DNA from: Marsupella aquatica
Taxonomy: Eukaryota; Marchantiophyta
Direction of reading: 5' to 3'
DNA: 64,000 nucleotides
Assembly (NCBI GenBank): GCA_973895155.1
Contig: OZ316898.1
Span: 8,742,001-8,806,000 of the forward strand
Part shown: positions 1 to 9,300 of the stretch, piece after piece
Layout: each line of letters begins with the position of its first letter
Position numbering within the stretch: the stretch's first letter is position 1
Position numbers and translations under genes: made by a program
Notes under the pieces: generated by a model
Told to the model about the DNA's origin: nothing
Seen by the model: the letters and a program-made list of their open reading frames with translations, nothing else
Database searches by the model: none

Positions 1-21
1 CCATGGGACGCACCACATTTT

Positions 22-39
22 TGGCGCTAGATGGAGGGG
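22..39 (+). promoter_or_regulatory. Primer-binding site of the gypsy element
   Basis: The sequence TGGCGCTAGATGGAGG starts five bases after the end of the 5' LTR. It begins with TGG, as expected for pairing with the CCA end of a tRNA primer. I cannot name the tRNA with confidence. Confidence 0.6.
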
Positions 40-86
40 GCATTTCTTAAGCCGTGAGATATGAAGTTAGAACGGAAGCGTAGGTA

Positions 87-2057
87 ATGACTGACCTTAC
101 GCCGAGGGAAGAAAGAGTGATTCAACGGGAGAGAGCTCGACTGCAGCAGCTGGCCGGGTGGCATGATACACAGCAACTGAGAGGGGCAGAAAGAGCTGGT
201 AGCTCCGAAACTGGAAGTGGCATCGAAGAAGACATACCAGAGGAAGAGTCGGTAAGGAGAAGTGAGTCTCCAACCGACATGGGGGAACCAGAGGCACGGC
301 AAGACGAGAGGCCAGGGACCAGATTGAGCCAGCGGTCGCGCATACATTACAAAGCATTTCATGGGAGAGGAGATGAGGATCCGGACGAATGGTTGGATGA
401 TTTCGAGGGAACCGCTGCAGCAAATGGAGAATCGGCCATCAAGATGCAGATTCTTCCCGGCCTGTTCAAGGGTGAGGCTAGGCCTTGGTACAGAGCATTA
501 GATGTGGAAGATCAAGCCATCTGGGATATCTTCAAAACACTCTTTGTTAAGGAGTTTCGACCCATTGGAACTTCAGAACTAGCAGTGCTGAAGTTGGGAC
601 AACTTCGGTTCAAGGAGAACAAATCCTTCAGGAAGTTCTTGCAACGCTTTCAGAAACTGGTAAGACGTACAAAGACCAATGCATCTGAAGGTATGCAACT
701 TCAATGGTTGGTGAATGCTTTGCCACAGAAGATGAGTTTTGCAATTAGGAAGGAGAACCCGGAGACTTTAGCCGAAGCAATTAAGGATATTCAATTATAC
801 ATTAATGCAGATATCACAAGCCGGAAGAAACAGCTTAAGCCTGAGAGTTCCTCATCAGAGGAGGGATCACCCCATAAGAAAAAAGATAAGAAGAAGAAAC
901 ATTCCAAGAAGTCTAGAAGTGATAAGTCAAGCTCGGATAGTGGGAGTAGCAAGAGTGAGTCATCTTCTAGTTCTGAAGAAGAAAAAACTAGGAAAAGGAA
1001 GGGCAGAAGGAGAGGGAAGACGAAAGTCAAGATGGAGGCTAAGCCACCAGATAACATCGTAGCCCTTACCGAGCAACTTAAGGCTATCATTGCAGAGGTA
1101 AAACCAAAGAAGGTAGTACAGGAGGATAGCTCTGTATGGTGTGCCTTATGTTATAAAACCGGACACCATAAAGATGCGTGTCCTAAGCTTAATACTAATC
1201 ATGTTCGGCATGTGGCCGAGATCAGACCATGTCAGGGAGAAGTAGAGTACTTTTTGGGAGATGCCGCTGATAGTGTTTTCGGCATCAGTGAGACTGGAGC
1301 ACGAGACCTATCCAACAGACCTGCATCTCTGTGGTCAGGGTTAAGGAACAATCCAGGAGAGATGTATCCTCGGATTATTCAGAACCCGTCAGTACCTCCT
1401 AGGCCGAATGTGCAAAGATTTGCGGCGTGCTATAATTGTGGTCAACCTGGCCATTTTGCTAGAGAATGCCCGAATGCACGCAAACAGGGTGATGGACAAC
1501 CAGCTCAGCTATGTATGGGATGCCGACAGGAAGGTCATATGCTAGGGCAATGTCCTACTTGGTTGGCAGGCCTGGCCGCAAATCATAAGCTTTTGCCGAT
1601 CAAGATCTTACCGCCAGGTACTACCCCCGGAGGAGTTCAAATCAACCACATCGAACTAGGATGGCAAGAGGATGCCGAGGCAGAGTTCGTACCATCTGAT
1701 GATGAGGCCGAAGCCCTATCAACCTTCTCAAAGGAGGATTTAGATCATGATTGCTACCGGGTCTCTACTCGATCTACCAGAAGGAAGGAAAGGTGGGATG
1801 GGCTGGCCAAAAATAAAGGGAAGGTTACGGAGGAAAGGATCGACTCTTCGTCAACATCAACAGAAGGAGAAGGGAGGGCTCCGGCAATACAGGTAAGCCA
1901 TGAGCCCACCAGTGAAACCAATCCTTCACAAGATAGCGACTTCAATCGAGATCATCCTAAGTTGTTCTACCCCTCTGTTACGGCTAGTGTTAAGGAACAA
2001 CTAAGAGAATTAGAAACCCTGGAGAATACCGAAGCCATTGCCAAGGATGTAAAATGA
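87..2057 (+). CDS. gag: Gypsy Gag polyprotein with three CCHC zinc knuckles
   Basis: This 656-residue structural protein would form the retrotransposon particle and bind its RNA. The capsid-like region at about residues 85-235 has the retrotransposon gag pattern (WLDDFEG, then the RPWYRAL and FKTLFVKEFRP segments). A Ser/Lys/Arg-rich stretch follows at about 245-320. Three CX2CX4HX4C knuckles come next: one near residue 354 (CALCYKTGHHKDAC), one near 451 (CYNCGQPGHFAREC) and one near 476 (CMGCRQEGHMLGQC). The first ATG lies 65 bases after the PBS. The frame ends at a TGA at 2055-2057, and the same frame continues open into the protease region, so Gag and Pr differ only by this stop. Confidence 0.93.
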   Translation: MTDLTPREERVIQRERARLQQLAGWHDTQQLRGAERAGSSETGSGIEEDIPEEESVRRSESPTDMGEPEARQDERPGTRLSQRSRIHYKAFHGRGDEDPDEWLDDFEGTAAANGESAIKMQILPGLFKGEARPWYRALDVEDQAIWDIFKTLFVKEFRPIGTSELAVLKLGQLRFKENKSFRKFLQRFQKLVRRTKTNASEGMQLQWLVNALPQKMSFAIRKENPETLAEAIKDIQLYINADITSRKKQLKPESSSSEEGSPHKKKDKKKKHSKKSRSDKSSSDSGSSKSESSSSSEEEKTRKRKGRRRGKTKVKMEAKPPDNIVALTEQLKAIIAEVKPKKVVQEDSSVWCALCYKTGHHKDACPKLNTNHVRHVAEIRPCQGEVEYFLGDAADSVFGISETGARDLSNRPASLWSGLRNNPGEMYPRIIQNPSVPPRPNVQRFAACYNCGQPGHFARECPNARKQGDGQPAQLCMGCRQEGHMLGQCPTWLAGLAANHKLLPIKILPPGTTPGGVQINHIELGWQEDAEAEFVPSDDEAEALSTFSKEDLDHDCYRVSTRSTRRKERWDGLAKNKGKVTEERIDSSSTSTEGEGRAPAIQVSHEPTSETNPSQDSDFNRDHPKLFYPSVTASVKEQLRELETLENTEAIAKDVK

Positions 2058-3077
2058 GCAAAAGCATTGTTTGCTTCGGAAGACCCAACAGCTGTGGAGA
2101 CTAGCGTGGCAAAACTGGCCGAATCCAAGACGGAAACACCACCAGAAGAGAAGCCGATTGTTCCCTATGACCTGGCTAAAGATGTACTAGAATCTAGAGT
2201 CTCGGCAACAGTAGGTCAACTATTGAAAAATAGCCCGTACTTCCGGAAGCAATTAAGGAAGGCTATTCTCAGCAAGCCGAGATTACCCAAGGTAGCAACC
2301 AGATCCGACGTACTAATGATAGAAGAAGATCAAGGAGCCCCAACATTACCATTAATGATTCAAGGAGAATTATTACTACGGGTACCCATCGATGGAGGAT
2401 CAGGGGTATGTATTATGATTGATTCAACAGCAAAAGGGTGGGGTCTAACACCGGAGATGACTGGAAGAGTGTTGAACATGGCCAATGGATATCAGGTCAT
2501 TCCGACGGGAGTGTTAACCGGCATCAAGACAGAGATAGGAGGTATCTTCTTTAGCATTAACTATGTAGTAATGAAGCCGGTAAATCCTACGTCATTCCGG
2601 CTATTGATTGGTAGGCCATGGCTGTACCTAGCCGAGGTAATAGAAGATTGGGGTAAAAAGCAGTTCACTTTCGGGACCCCCTCTATCACGGTATCCTGGG
2701 ACACTAAGGATGACCGTAGGAAAAGCATAAGGGAAGTAGATGGGTACGATAGTGGACTGGAGTCAGCCGATGAAGTACGTTGGTTAGAATGCCTCACTAA
2801 CCTAACCGAAGAAGGTGTCTTTGGACCAGAGGTACCCCCCAGCGGATTATGGCAAGAACCAATGGAAGGTGACTTGGAAGAAGAAGACGAAGAGGTCGAG
2901 GACTGCTTTACAATAGAATCCACCTTTTTAGCTGCAATTCCGGAGGAAGTAAAGGATGTAGACCAATTGGATGAAACGGCTAAGTGGGGAGCAGTAGCAG
3001 GGACAGTGGATTTTCTGCAGGCGTTGTGGCAGAGCCGACGGGGTCCACAACGCCATCGATCATCGGCAAGGAATTAA
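2058..3077 (+). CDS. Gypsy aspartic protease region
   Basis: This continues the gag frame after the TGA and has no ATG of its own at the start, so it would need readthrough or an internal start. The retropepsin-like segment begins near 2370 with LLRVPIDGGSGVCIM, where Asp-Gly-Gly stands for the usual Asp-Thr/Ser-Gly active site. It ends with the flap-like stretch SFRLLIGRPWL near 2595. Retropepsin dimers cut the Gag-Pol polyprotein. The tail is acidic and looks like a linker. The frame runs into a stop at 3077, while the next part of the polyprotein is already open in the -1 frame from before 2984, so a one-base loss in this overlap is likely. Confidence 0.82.
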   Translation, partial: AKALFASEDPTAVETSVAKLAESKTETPPEEKPIVPYDLAKDVLESRVSATVGQLLKNSPYFRKQLRKAILSKPRLPKVATRSDVLMIEEDQGAPTLPLMIQGELLLRVPIDGGSGVCIMIDSTAKGWGLTPEMTGRVLNMANGYQVIPTGVLTGIKTEIGGIFFSINYVVMKPVNPTSFRLLIGRPWLYLAEVIEDWGKKQFTFGTPSITVSWDTKDDRRKSIREVDGYDSGLESADEVRWLECLTNLTEEGVFGPEVPPSGLWQEPMEGDLEEEDEEVEDCFTIESTFLAAIPEEVKDVDQLDETAKWGAVAGTVDFLQALWQSRRGPQRHRSSARN

Positions 3078-4240
3078 ATACCAAGGGATCGGCATACAAG
3101 CCGTTTACGAGGGCAGAACAAATTGAGGCCCTATTAGAAGCCGAGAGAGCACAGCGGCCTAACTCTCAGGAGCAAGAGGTGGATGAGATGGACAGACACG
3201 ATCTAGAGCCAAGGCAGGAAGGGGAGCCGACCACTAATTCAAAACCAAATAGACCGGTAAGGGGACAATCTATGGACACCAAGGAAGGGACCGACTCGGC
3301 TAGTCCAGCCGAGATCCCAGTTTATGGAGGTATGAGATTAGAGAGACTGGAAGCCGAACTGGACCCGAATTTGAAGAAGCAGATTAATATGATCCAAGCA
3401 CGGCAATATCGGAAGCTCGACTTAGGAGAGGGAAGAGAACTGAACTTAGGGAGAAACCTAGCACCTGAGCTCGAGAAAGAGATCAGTGACTTATTGATTG
3501 AATTTCAGGATGTGTTTGCATGGAGTCACCAAGATCTAAAGGGAGTAGATCCAACACTAGGGGAACATCGAATTGATCTCATGTTAGGAGCCAAATTATT
3601 TCGACAACCAATTCGAAGGATGAACCCGAAGTATTCCCTGCTGGTCAAAACAGAAATCGACAAACTAGTGGAAGCTGGATTCATCACTCCAGTCCTGCAT
3701 TCAGACTGGGTGTCTCCAATTGTGATAGTTCCCAAGAAAGCTGGACCCGATGGTAAACCCAAGATCCGGGTTTGTCAGGATTACAGGAAGCTGAATGAAG
3801 CAACATTAAAAGACCATTTTCCTTTACCGTTTACTGATATGGTACTAGACATGGTAGCCAGTCATGAACTATATTCATTCATGGATGGATACTCTGGTTA
3901 TAACCAAATCAGGATTCGGCAGGAAGACCAAATCAAGACGGCCTTCATCACGGAATGGGGGATCTATGTCTTCAATCGTATGCCGTTTGGACTCTGCAAC
4001 GCACCAGCTATGTTCCAACGATTAATGGTGAACATTTTTCATGATTACTTGAGAAAGTTCATGGAAATCTTCATTGATGACTTTGCAGTATTCGGGAAGG
4101 CATCGAAACATGCTAAATACCTCAGGAAAACCTTCATGAGATGTAGAGAGGTGGGTCTCAAGTTACACCCCGATAAATGTTTTTTTTGCAGTAACCGAGG
4201 GGGTGCTACTAGGTCACAAGGTATCAAGGAAGGGCATTGA
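2984..4240 (+). CDS. Gypsy reverse transcriptase, N-terminal part
   Basis: This frame holds the linker and most of the RT palm and fingers. Recognisable blocks are PIRRMNPKYSLLVKTEIDKL, SDWVSPIVIVPKKAG, RVCQDYRKLN, MDGYSGYNQI, FNRMPFGLCNAPAMFQRLM and the catalytic FIDDFAVFG (near 4070-4095), a Phe-Ile-Asp-Asp form of YxDD. It copies the element RNA into cDNA. The open frame begins at a GTG, so 2984 is only the edge of an open stretch. The reading frame fails at an eight-T run (4180-4187) just after the KCFF block. Past it the homologous sequence continues in another frame from 4203, so this is one RT split by a single-base change. Confidence 0.9.
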   Translation: MGSSSRDSGFSAGVVAEPTGSTTPSIIGKELNTKGSAYKPFTRAEQIEALLEAERAQRPNSQEQEVDEMDRHDLEPRQEGEPTTNSKPNRPVRGQSMDTKEGTDSASPAEIPVYGGMRLERLEAELDPNLKKQINMIQARQYRKLDLGEGRELNLGRNLAPELEKEISDLLIEFQDVFAWSHQDLKGVDPTLGEHRIDLMLGAKLFRQPIRRMNPKYSLLVKTEIDKLVEAGFITPVLHSDWVSPIVIVPKKAGPDGKPKIRVCQDYRKLNEATLKDHFPLPFTDMVLDMVASHELYSFMDGYSGYNQIRIRQEDQIKTAFITEWGIYVFNRMPFGLCNAPAMFQRLMVNIFHDYLRKFMEIFIDDFAVFGKASKHAKYLRKTFMRCREVGLKLHPDKCFFCSNRGGATRSQGIKEGH

Positions 4241-6251
4241 GATTGACAAAGGTAAGCTAGCAGTATGGCTAGATATCATGCAACCTAAGAACATAAAGGA
4301 TGTAAGATCCTTCTTGGGATGCATTGGTTACTATCGCCGGTTCATCAAGGATTTTGCCAAGCTGGCTTTACCATTAACCAATATGCTCAAGGCAGGAGCA
4401 GACTTCGAACCCACACCCGAACGAGTCACAGCGGTGGTAGAATTGAAGCAGATGTTAGTAGAGGCCCCAGTCATGATAGCACCGGACTGGAACAAAGATT
4501 TTCATGTTTTTGTAGATGTCTCGGGCTTCTGTATTGGCTCAGTACTAAGTCAGTTGGATGAGAAAGGAAGGGACCATCCCATATACTTCGCAAGCCGTCA
4601 GCTTGCCGATGCCAAACGGAACTACTCTACCACGGAAAGAGAAGCATTAGGAGTCATTTATTCTTGTAAAAAGTTTAGGCATTATTTACTAGGGTACAAG
4701 GTAATCTTTCATACTGATCATGAAAGTTTGAAGTACCTAGTCAATAAGCCGGACCTTACAGGCAGAGTAGCAAGATGGATTTTGCTATTACAGGAGTTTG
4801 ACTATGAGCTGAGGATCAAGCCGGGAAAGTTACATGCCAATGCCGACTTCTTTTCAAGGATCACAGGTAAACCTGCCACGGATTGCATCGATGATCGATT
4901 CCCCGACGAGGAGCTATTCGTTGTGGAGATAGCTGGTACATGGTACCCTGAGATTTTACAATTTCTCAGCACTTCCAGATTACAGCCAGGATTAAGCCGA
5001 GAGCAAGCCGCAGTCTTTGTGCGAAAGGTCAGACAGTATCAGTGCATTAAAGGCATACTGCACAAGCATGGAATCAACGGCACGATTCAAAGGTGTTTGG
5101 AAAAGAGAGAGGTAAAACGAGTCCTACGGGCCATGCATGGAGAGGAGGCCGGAGGACATTTTGCCCCAGTAACCACGTCTAAGAAGATATTAAATGCCGG
5201 TTACTGGTGGCCCACCTTGCACAAAGATGTCTATCAGTTTATCAAACAATGCGATCCTTGTCAACGAGCGGGAGGACCAAGGGCGTCCACCAGGCATCCA
5301 CTGCACCCTATTCTACCTCTGGCACCATTCGAGAAGTGGGGTATTGATTACATTGGACCTCTGAAACCACTGACCCACCCTCGACGGAACAAGTACATAA
5401 TCCTGGCTACGGATTATGCAACTAAATGGGTAGAGGCCAGACCAACAACGAAGGATGATGCAATTACTACGGCTAGATTCATGTATGAGCAGATCTTCAC
5501 CAGGTATGGAGCACCCCTAGAATTAGTTAGTGATAGAGGAACCCATTTTTTGAATGATATAATTAGTCGTTTAAATGAGCAGTATTTAGTTAAACATAGG
5601 CCTACTACTCCCTACCATCCAAAGGCAAACGGGTTGACAGAACGAGCAAACGGAATCATAGGAAAGATATTGAACAAGACAGTAGCTCAGAACAAACTCG
5701 ATTGGGATGATAAATTGTTTGCTGCTGTTTTTGCTTACAATCTTGCCTATAAATCCACTACCGGTCATACACCCTTCTTCTTAACCTTTGGACAAGAAGC
5801 CCTGGTACCCATGCAACTTGAGATACCGACATTTCAAGTTACAATTGAGGAAAGAGCCTCAGCGGAGGAGAGCCTAAAGGAGCGAGAATATAGGTTAGAA
5901 GCTTTAGAGGAAGCGAGAATGATTTCAGCCGAGAGAGTAGAATATAGACAGAATATCATGAAGCAGCAGTATGATAAAAGGTTAAAAGTAGTTAGTATTC
6001 ATACCGGTGATCTTGTGCTACTTTATGACAGTAGGTATAGTAGGTTTCCAGGAAAGCTTTACACTCACTGGTTAGGACCCTTTAGAGTAACCATGATGTT
6101 CCCCAATGGCTCCGTACAATTGGCCAACATTACGGGAGAGGTATATCCAGTTCGCATCCATTATGACCGCCTCAAGAAATACTATATGGACGAAGATGAA
6201 GTTGTTCGTGAGGACGCTTCACAATTAAGTGGGGAGCTATGTGATGCCTAG
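4203..6251 (+). CDS. Gypsy RT C-terminus, RNase H and integrase
   Basis: The first residues complete the RT (LLGHKVSRKGIEI, then FLGCIGYYRRFI). RNase H follows at about residues 100-220 with FVDVSG, TTEREALG and FHTDHESL carrying its acidic residues. The integrase HHCC finger lies near 314-355 and ends in QCDPCQRAG. The core has D382 (GIDYIGPL), D444 (SDRGTHF) and E480 (LTERANG), with 35 residues between the last two. A GPF-type C-terminal module (LGPFRVTMMFPNG) closes it, with no chromodomain. These activities remove the RNA strand and insert the cDNA. The frame starts at a GTG after the RT break, so it is not an independent gene start. The stop at 6249-6251 is 103 bases before the next ATG. 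Confidence 0.93.
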   Translation: MLLGHKVSRKGIEIDKGKLAVWLDIMQPKNIKDVRSFLGCIGYYRRFIKDFAKLALPLTNMLKAGADFEPTPERVTAVVELKQMLVEAPVMIAPDWNKDFHVFVDVSGFCIGSVLSQLDEKGRDHPIYFASRQLADAKRNYSTTEREALGVIYSCKKFRHYLLGYKVIFHTDHESLKYLVNKPDLTGRVARWILLLQEFDYELRIKPGKLHANADFFSRITGKPATDCIDDRFPDEELFVVEIAGTWYPEILQFLSTSRLQPGLSREQAAVFVRKVRQYQCIKGILHKHGINGTIQRCLEKREVKRVLRAMHGEEAGGHFAPVTTSKKILNAGYWWPTLHKDVYQFIKQCDPCQRAGGPRASTRHPLHPILPLAPFEKWGIDYIGPLKPLTHPRRNKYIILATDYATKWVEARPTTKDDAITTARFMYEQIFTRYGAPLELVSDRGTHFLNDIISRLNEQYLVKHRPTTPYHPKANGLTERANGIIGKILNKTVAQNKLDWDDKLFAAVFAYNLAYKSTTGHTPFFLTFGQEALVPMQLEIPTFQVTIEERASAEESLKEREYRLEALEEARMISAERVEYRQNIMKQQYDKRLKVVSIHTGDLVLLYDSRYSRFPGKLYTHWLGPFRVTMMFPNGSVQLANITGEVYPVRIHYDRLKKYYMDEDEVVREDASQLSGELCDA

Positions 6252-6354
6252 ACAGGAATCACTCGGCCGGTTAAGTGGGTAAAGCAGGAAGGCACCCTAG
6301 GAACACCTTAGTATAGTGACAAAACAAGGAAAATATAAACAATTAGGGGCAACC

Positions 6355-9300
6355 ATGGAACCCGGGCAGAGGCCGGAGGTAAGGCTGAGGGTGAAAACCC
6401 GATTAGGGTTAGGGCGCGTTAAGCGTCGGCGGCTAGGAAGGATCAACGGGAAGAAGGACCGGCAGAGGAGAGGGGTAAGGAGCGCTTGCAGGAGATGGTG
6501 GCTCATTTGCGAGCACGAACTAGGCAGACGACTACGGGAGGCCAACTACTGTCAGCTGCTTAGGCAAGCACTCGGGGAGAGAGTAGATACCGACGATCGA
6601 CCTAAGGAGGGTATGAGCAACGTCAATCAAGCGGCACATTTCTGGGGATGCCTGTTCGAACGGGCAACTGAGTACATCAAGACTTACGAGGACGAGGAGT
6701 CAGAAAGGGCAGCTCGAGAACGGCAGGAGCTCGCTCGATTGTGGGAGCTGCAGAAGACGGCTTTCTTAGGAGGCGAACTCATCAAGGACGAGTTCCTATG
6801 GACGCCTACTTCCAATCAACTCGACGATCTTCTGTTTTGCAAAGACAGCGTCGTCGGCATCCGAGAGGCCATCAAGAACTGCAACGACATACACTGGGAA
6901 TTAAAGGGTAGCACGGAAAGGTGGACCCGGGCAACGGTGCTAGGAGAAACCTCCACGGCAGCAGAGATGAAGAGGAAGGGGGCCGTCAACGATGAAGCCA
7001 CCCCGGCAAAAAGAACGAGGTCGGCGGCACCAAAGAAGCCAGCCGAGCAGCAGAGCAAGGGGCAGGGAGAAGCCGAAGAGGAGGAGGTCGATCCCATCAA
7101 GGCCATTCCAACCAGGGATGACACCTGGAAGGGCTGGGCGGCAACCCTACCGGTGGAGGTGCAACTACATTTTGCACGGGAGGAGGATGCATGCTTTACG
7201 GCCATGCAGACCAAGAAGTACCAAGGCTTCATGGCCGGATCCAGCTTGGAGGCCTTTGTAAGATTACCATGGCTGAAGCCGGAGGTACCGGAGTCAGACC
7301 TATTAGAATTCGTGGGGTCATGGGAACCCGAGACCAATTGCACGAGGATATATGGGAAGGATTTCTATCTTACTCCCAAGGTGATTGCCGAAGTGTTTGG
7401 CTTGCCGATGGGCAATAAGACCAAAGTTGATACCAGGAAGACCTTGCCTGACAAGGAGTTCCGGTCGTTCCCCGGGCCATCAACGAAGAATGGCTTCTTC
7501 CGGAACACCTGCACCAACCCGCACATAGGAGAGATGATCGACTTCTTGCGGGTGACCATGCATTGTAACTTACCGAGGGCAGAGATCGGCAAGGCACAGG
7601 TCTATCTGGCAGAAAGGCCAGACCCAAGCCGGGACTACAACGGGTACCTCCTCAACCAATTGAAGAAGATCTTAAAGGAGGAGCAGCAGGTAATCGGCAT
7701 GGGGAGCGTGTCGCGGCTTGGCTATCACATGCCGCTGTTGTGCCGGTATGCCAGAGGTCAGACTTTTGCCCCGGTACTTCCCCTGCAGGTAAGGGCACCC
7801 GAGGAAACTCCAACGCCGAGGCCGTTGGCTGAGAAGCCTCAACCACCTGTTAGTCCTACGATCGAGCAGGTGTTTAGGCCCAAGAAGGAAGACTTGCCGA
7901 TGCAGCAACCAGGCATGCAGAGTCTGCTGAAACTACTGGAGAAAGAAAAGAAATCGGCATCGGCAACAACAACGGCAACGGCAACAATGCAGGACACTAC
8001 TACAGAGGTAGGCCTACACCGGCTCACAAGAGAAAACCCCTTTGCTGGAGACAAGAAGAGAATCAGGCCGGAATCCAAGCCAGGTGTTCGAATGTACGTG
8101 GGAACCTCAACCTCCAAATCTGAGGCAGAATTGCCTGAAGCTCCTACCGAGGAAGAGGAGAGGGAGAAGCCGGACGTCCAAGAGGTAGAGGAGGCAGTGG
8201 AGGACTGCAACCATGATAATTCCGGCTATGGGTCGGACCATCACGTTCCAGGAGTAAGGACCTGTGGCCGGTTTGTCCCCACACTTCCAAGGGTAGTGCG
8301 AGGGGACCCCAACCAGCAGAGTAGCCCTGAGTCTCCCCCACCAGATGTCGCTCCCCCGAGCTTCGACGGCATAAAACAGACGGTGCAGGAATTTCAGGAG
8401 CGAATCAAGCAGGAGGAAGAGGCCGCCCTGGCTAAGGAAAAAGATTTACCAGGAGGAGATTGGCCGGAGGACATCAGGCGGCTAGCCGAAAAAGGAAGCA
8501 AACCTCTAGCCACGATTGAAGAGATCCGCAGGACGGCGTGGGAGCAGAGGCCACGATGGGCGATGCCGATCACTTCTACTTACTCCACCTACGCTAAGAA
8601 TAGAGCCATGGAGTATGGTGAGATGTGTGGGGAACTTGCGCTCGGCATCTTTGGAGAGGAGTTGGAGGTAGGACCCTTTTTTCATAGGGAGCAGTTGGAG
8701 AAGCACCAATTAGAAGAAGCGGTGGCTTTAGAGAGAAGCAAGAAGGACGAGGTCATTCGGCGGCTTAGGAGGATGGAAGCCGAGATTGAAGATCTAAGGG
8801 CGGCCAAGAAAGCCCAAGATGAACTGCGGATTAAACGACATGAGCTGAACATCATGCAGGGGCAGTTGGACGCCGCGCAGGCTGATAATCAGAATATCAA
8901 GGATAAACTGACTCAGACACAGGAAGAGTTGGCCGACACGATCAAAGAGAGGGAAAAGTGGAAGCAAGAGCTGAAGAATACAGAGGAGGCCCACATAACA
9001 GCCAACAGCCGGGCCATGGCGGAGACCCAAAGAAAGGAATGGGCGTTGAAAGGGGAGCTCGAGAAAATCCGCAGAGCCCTTGAGCAGAAGGAGGTCGAGT
9101 TAGGGAAATCCTATCAAGGGATTATGGCGCTGCAACAGGAGCTTGCGTCCTTGACGGCCAGCTTCAAGGCCGACCTAAGGGAGAAGGACGAGATGCTCGA
9201 ACAGACTTACGCCAAGATGAACCAGATGGAGTCTGTCATCATTGCAGAGCTCGACAAGGAGCTAAGAGCAACCCAGGAGGAGAGGGCTACCTTGAAGAAG

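Noticed and set aside
2984-3077. Programmed -1 frameshift site between protease and RT
   Set aside because: The direction fits, but no canonical slippery heptamer or clear downstream stem was seen; a deletion is simpler.
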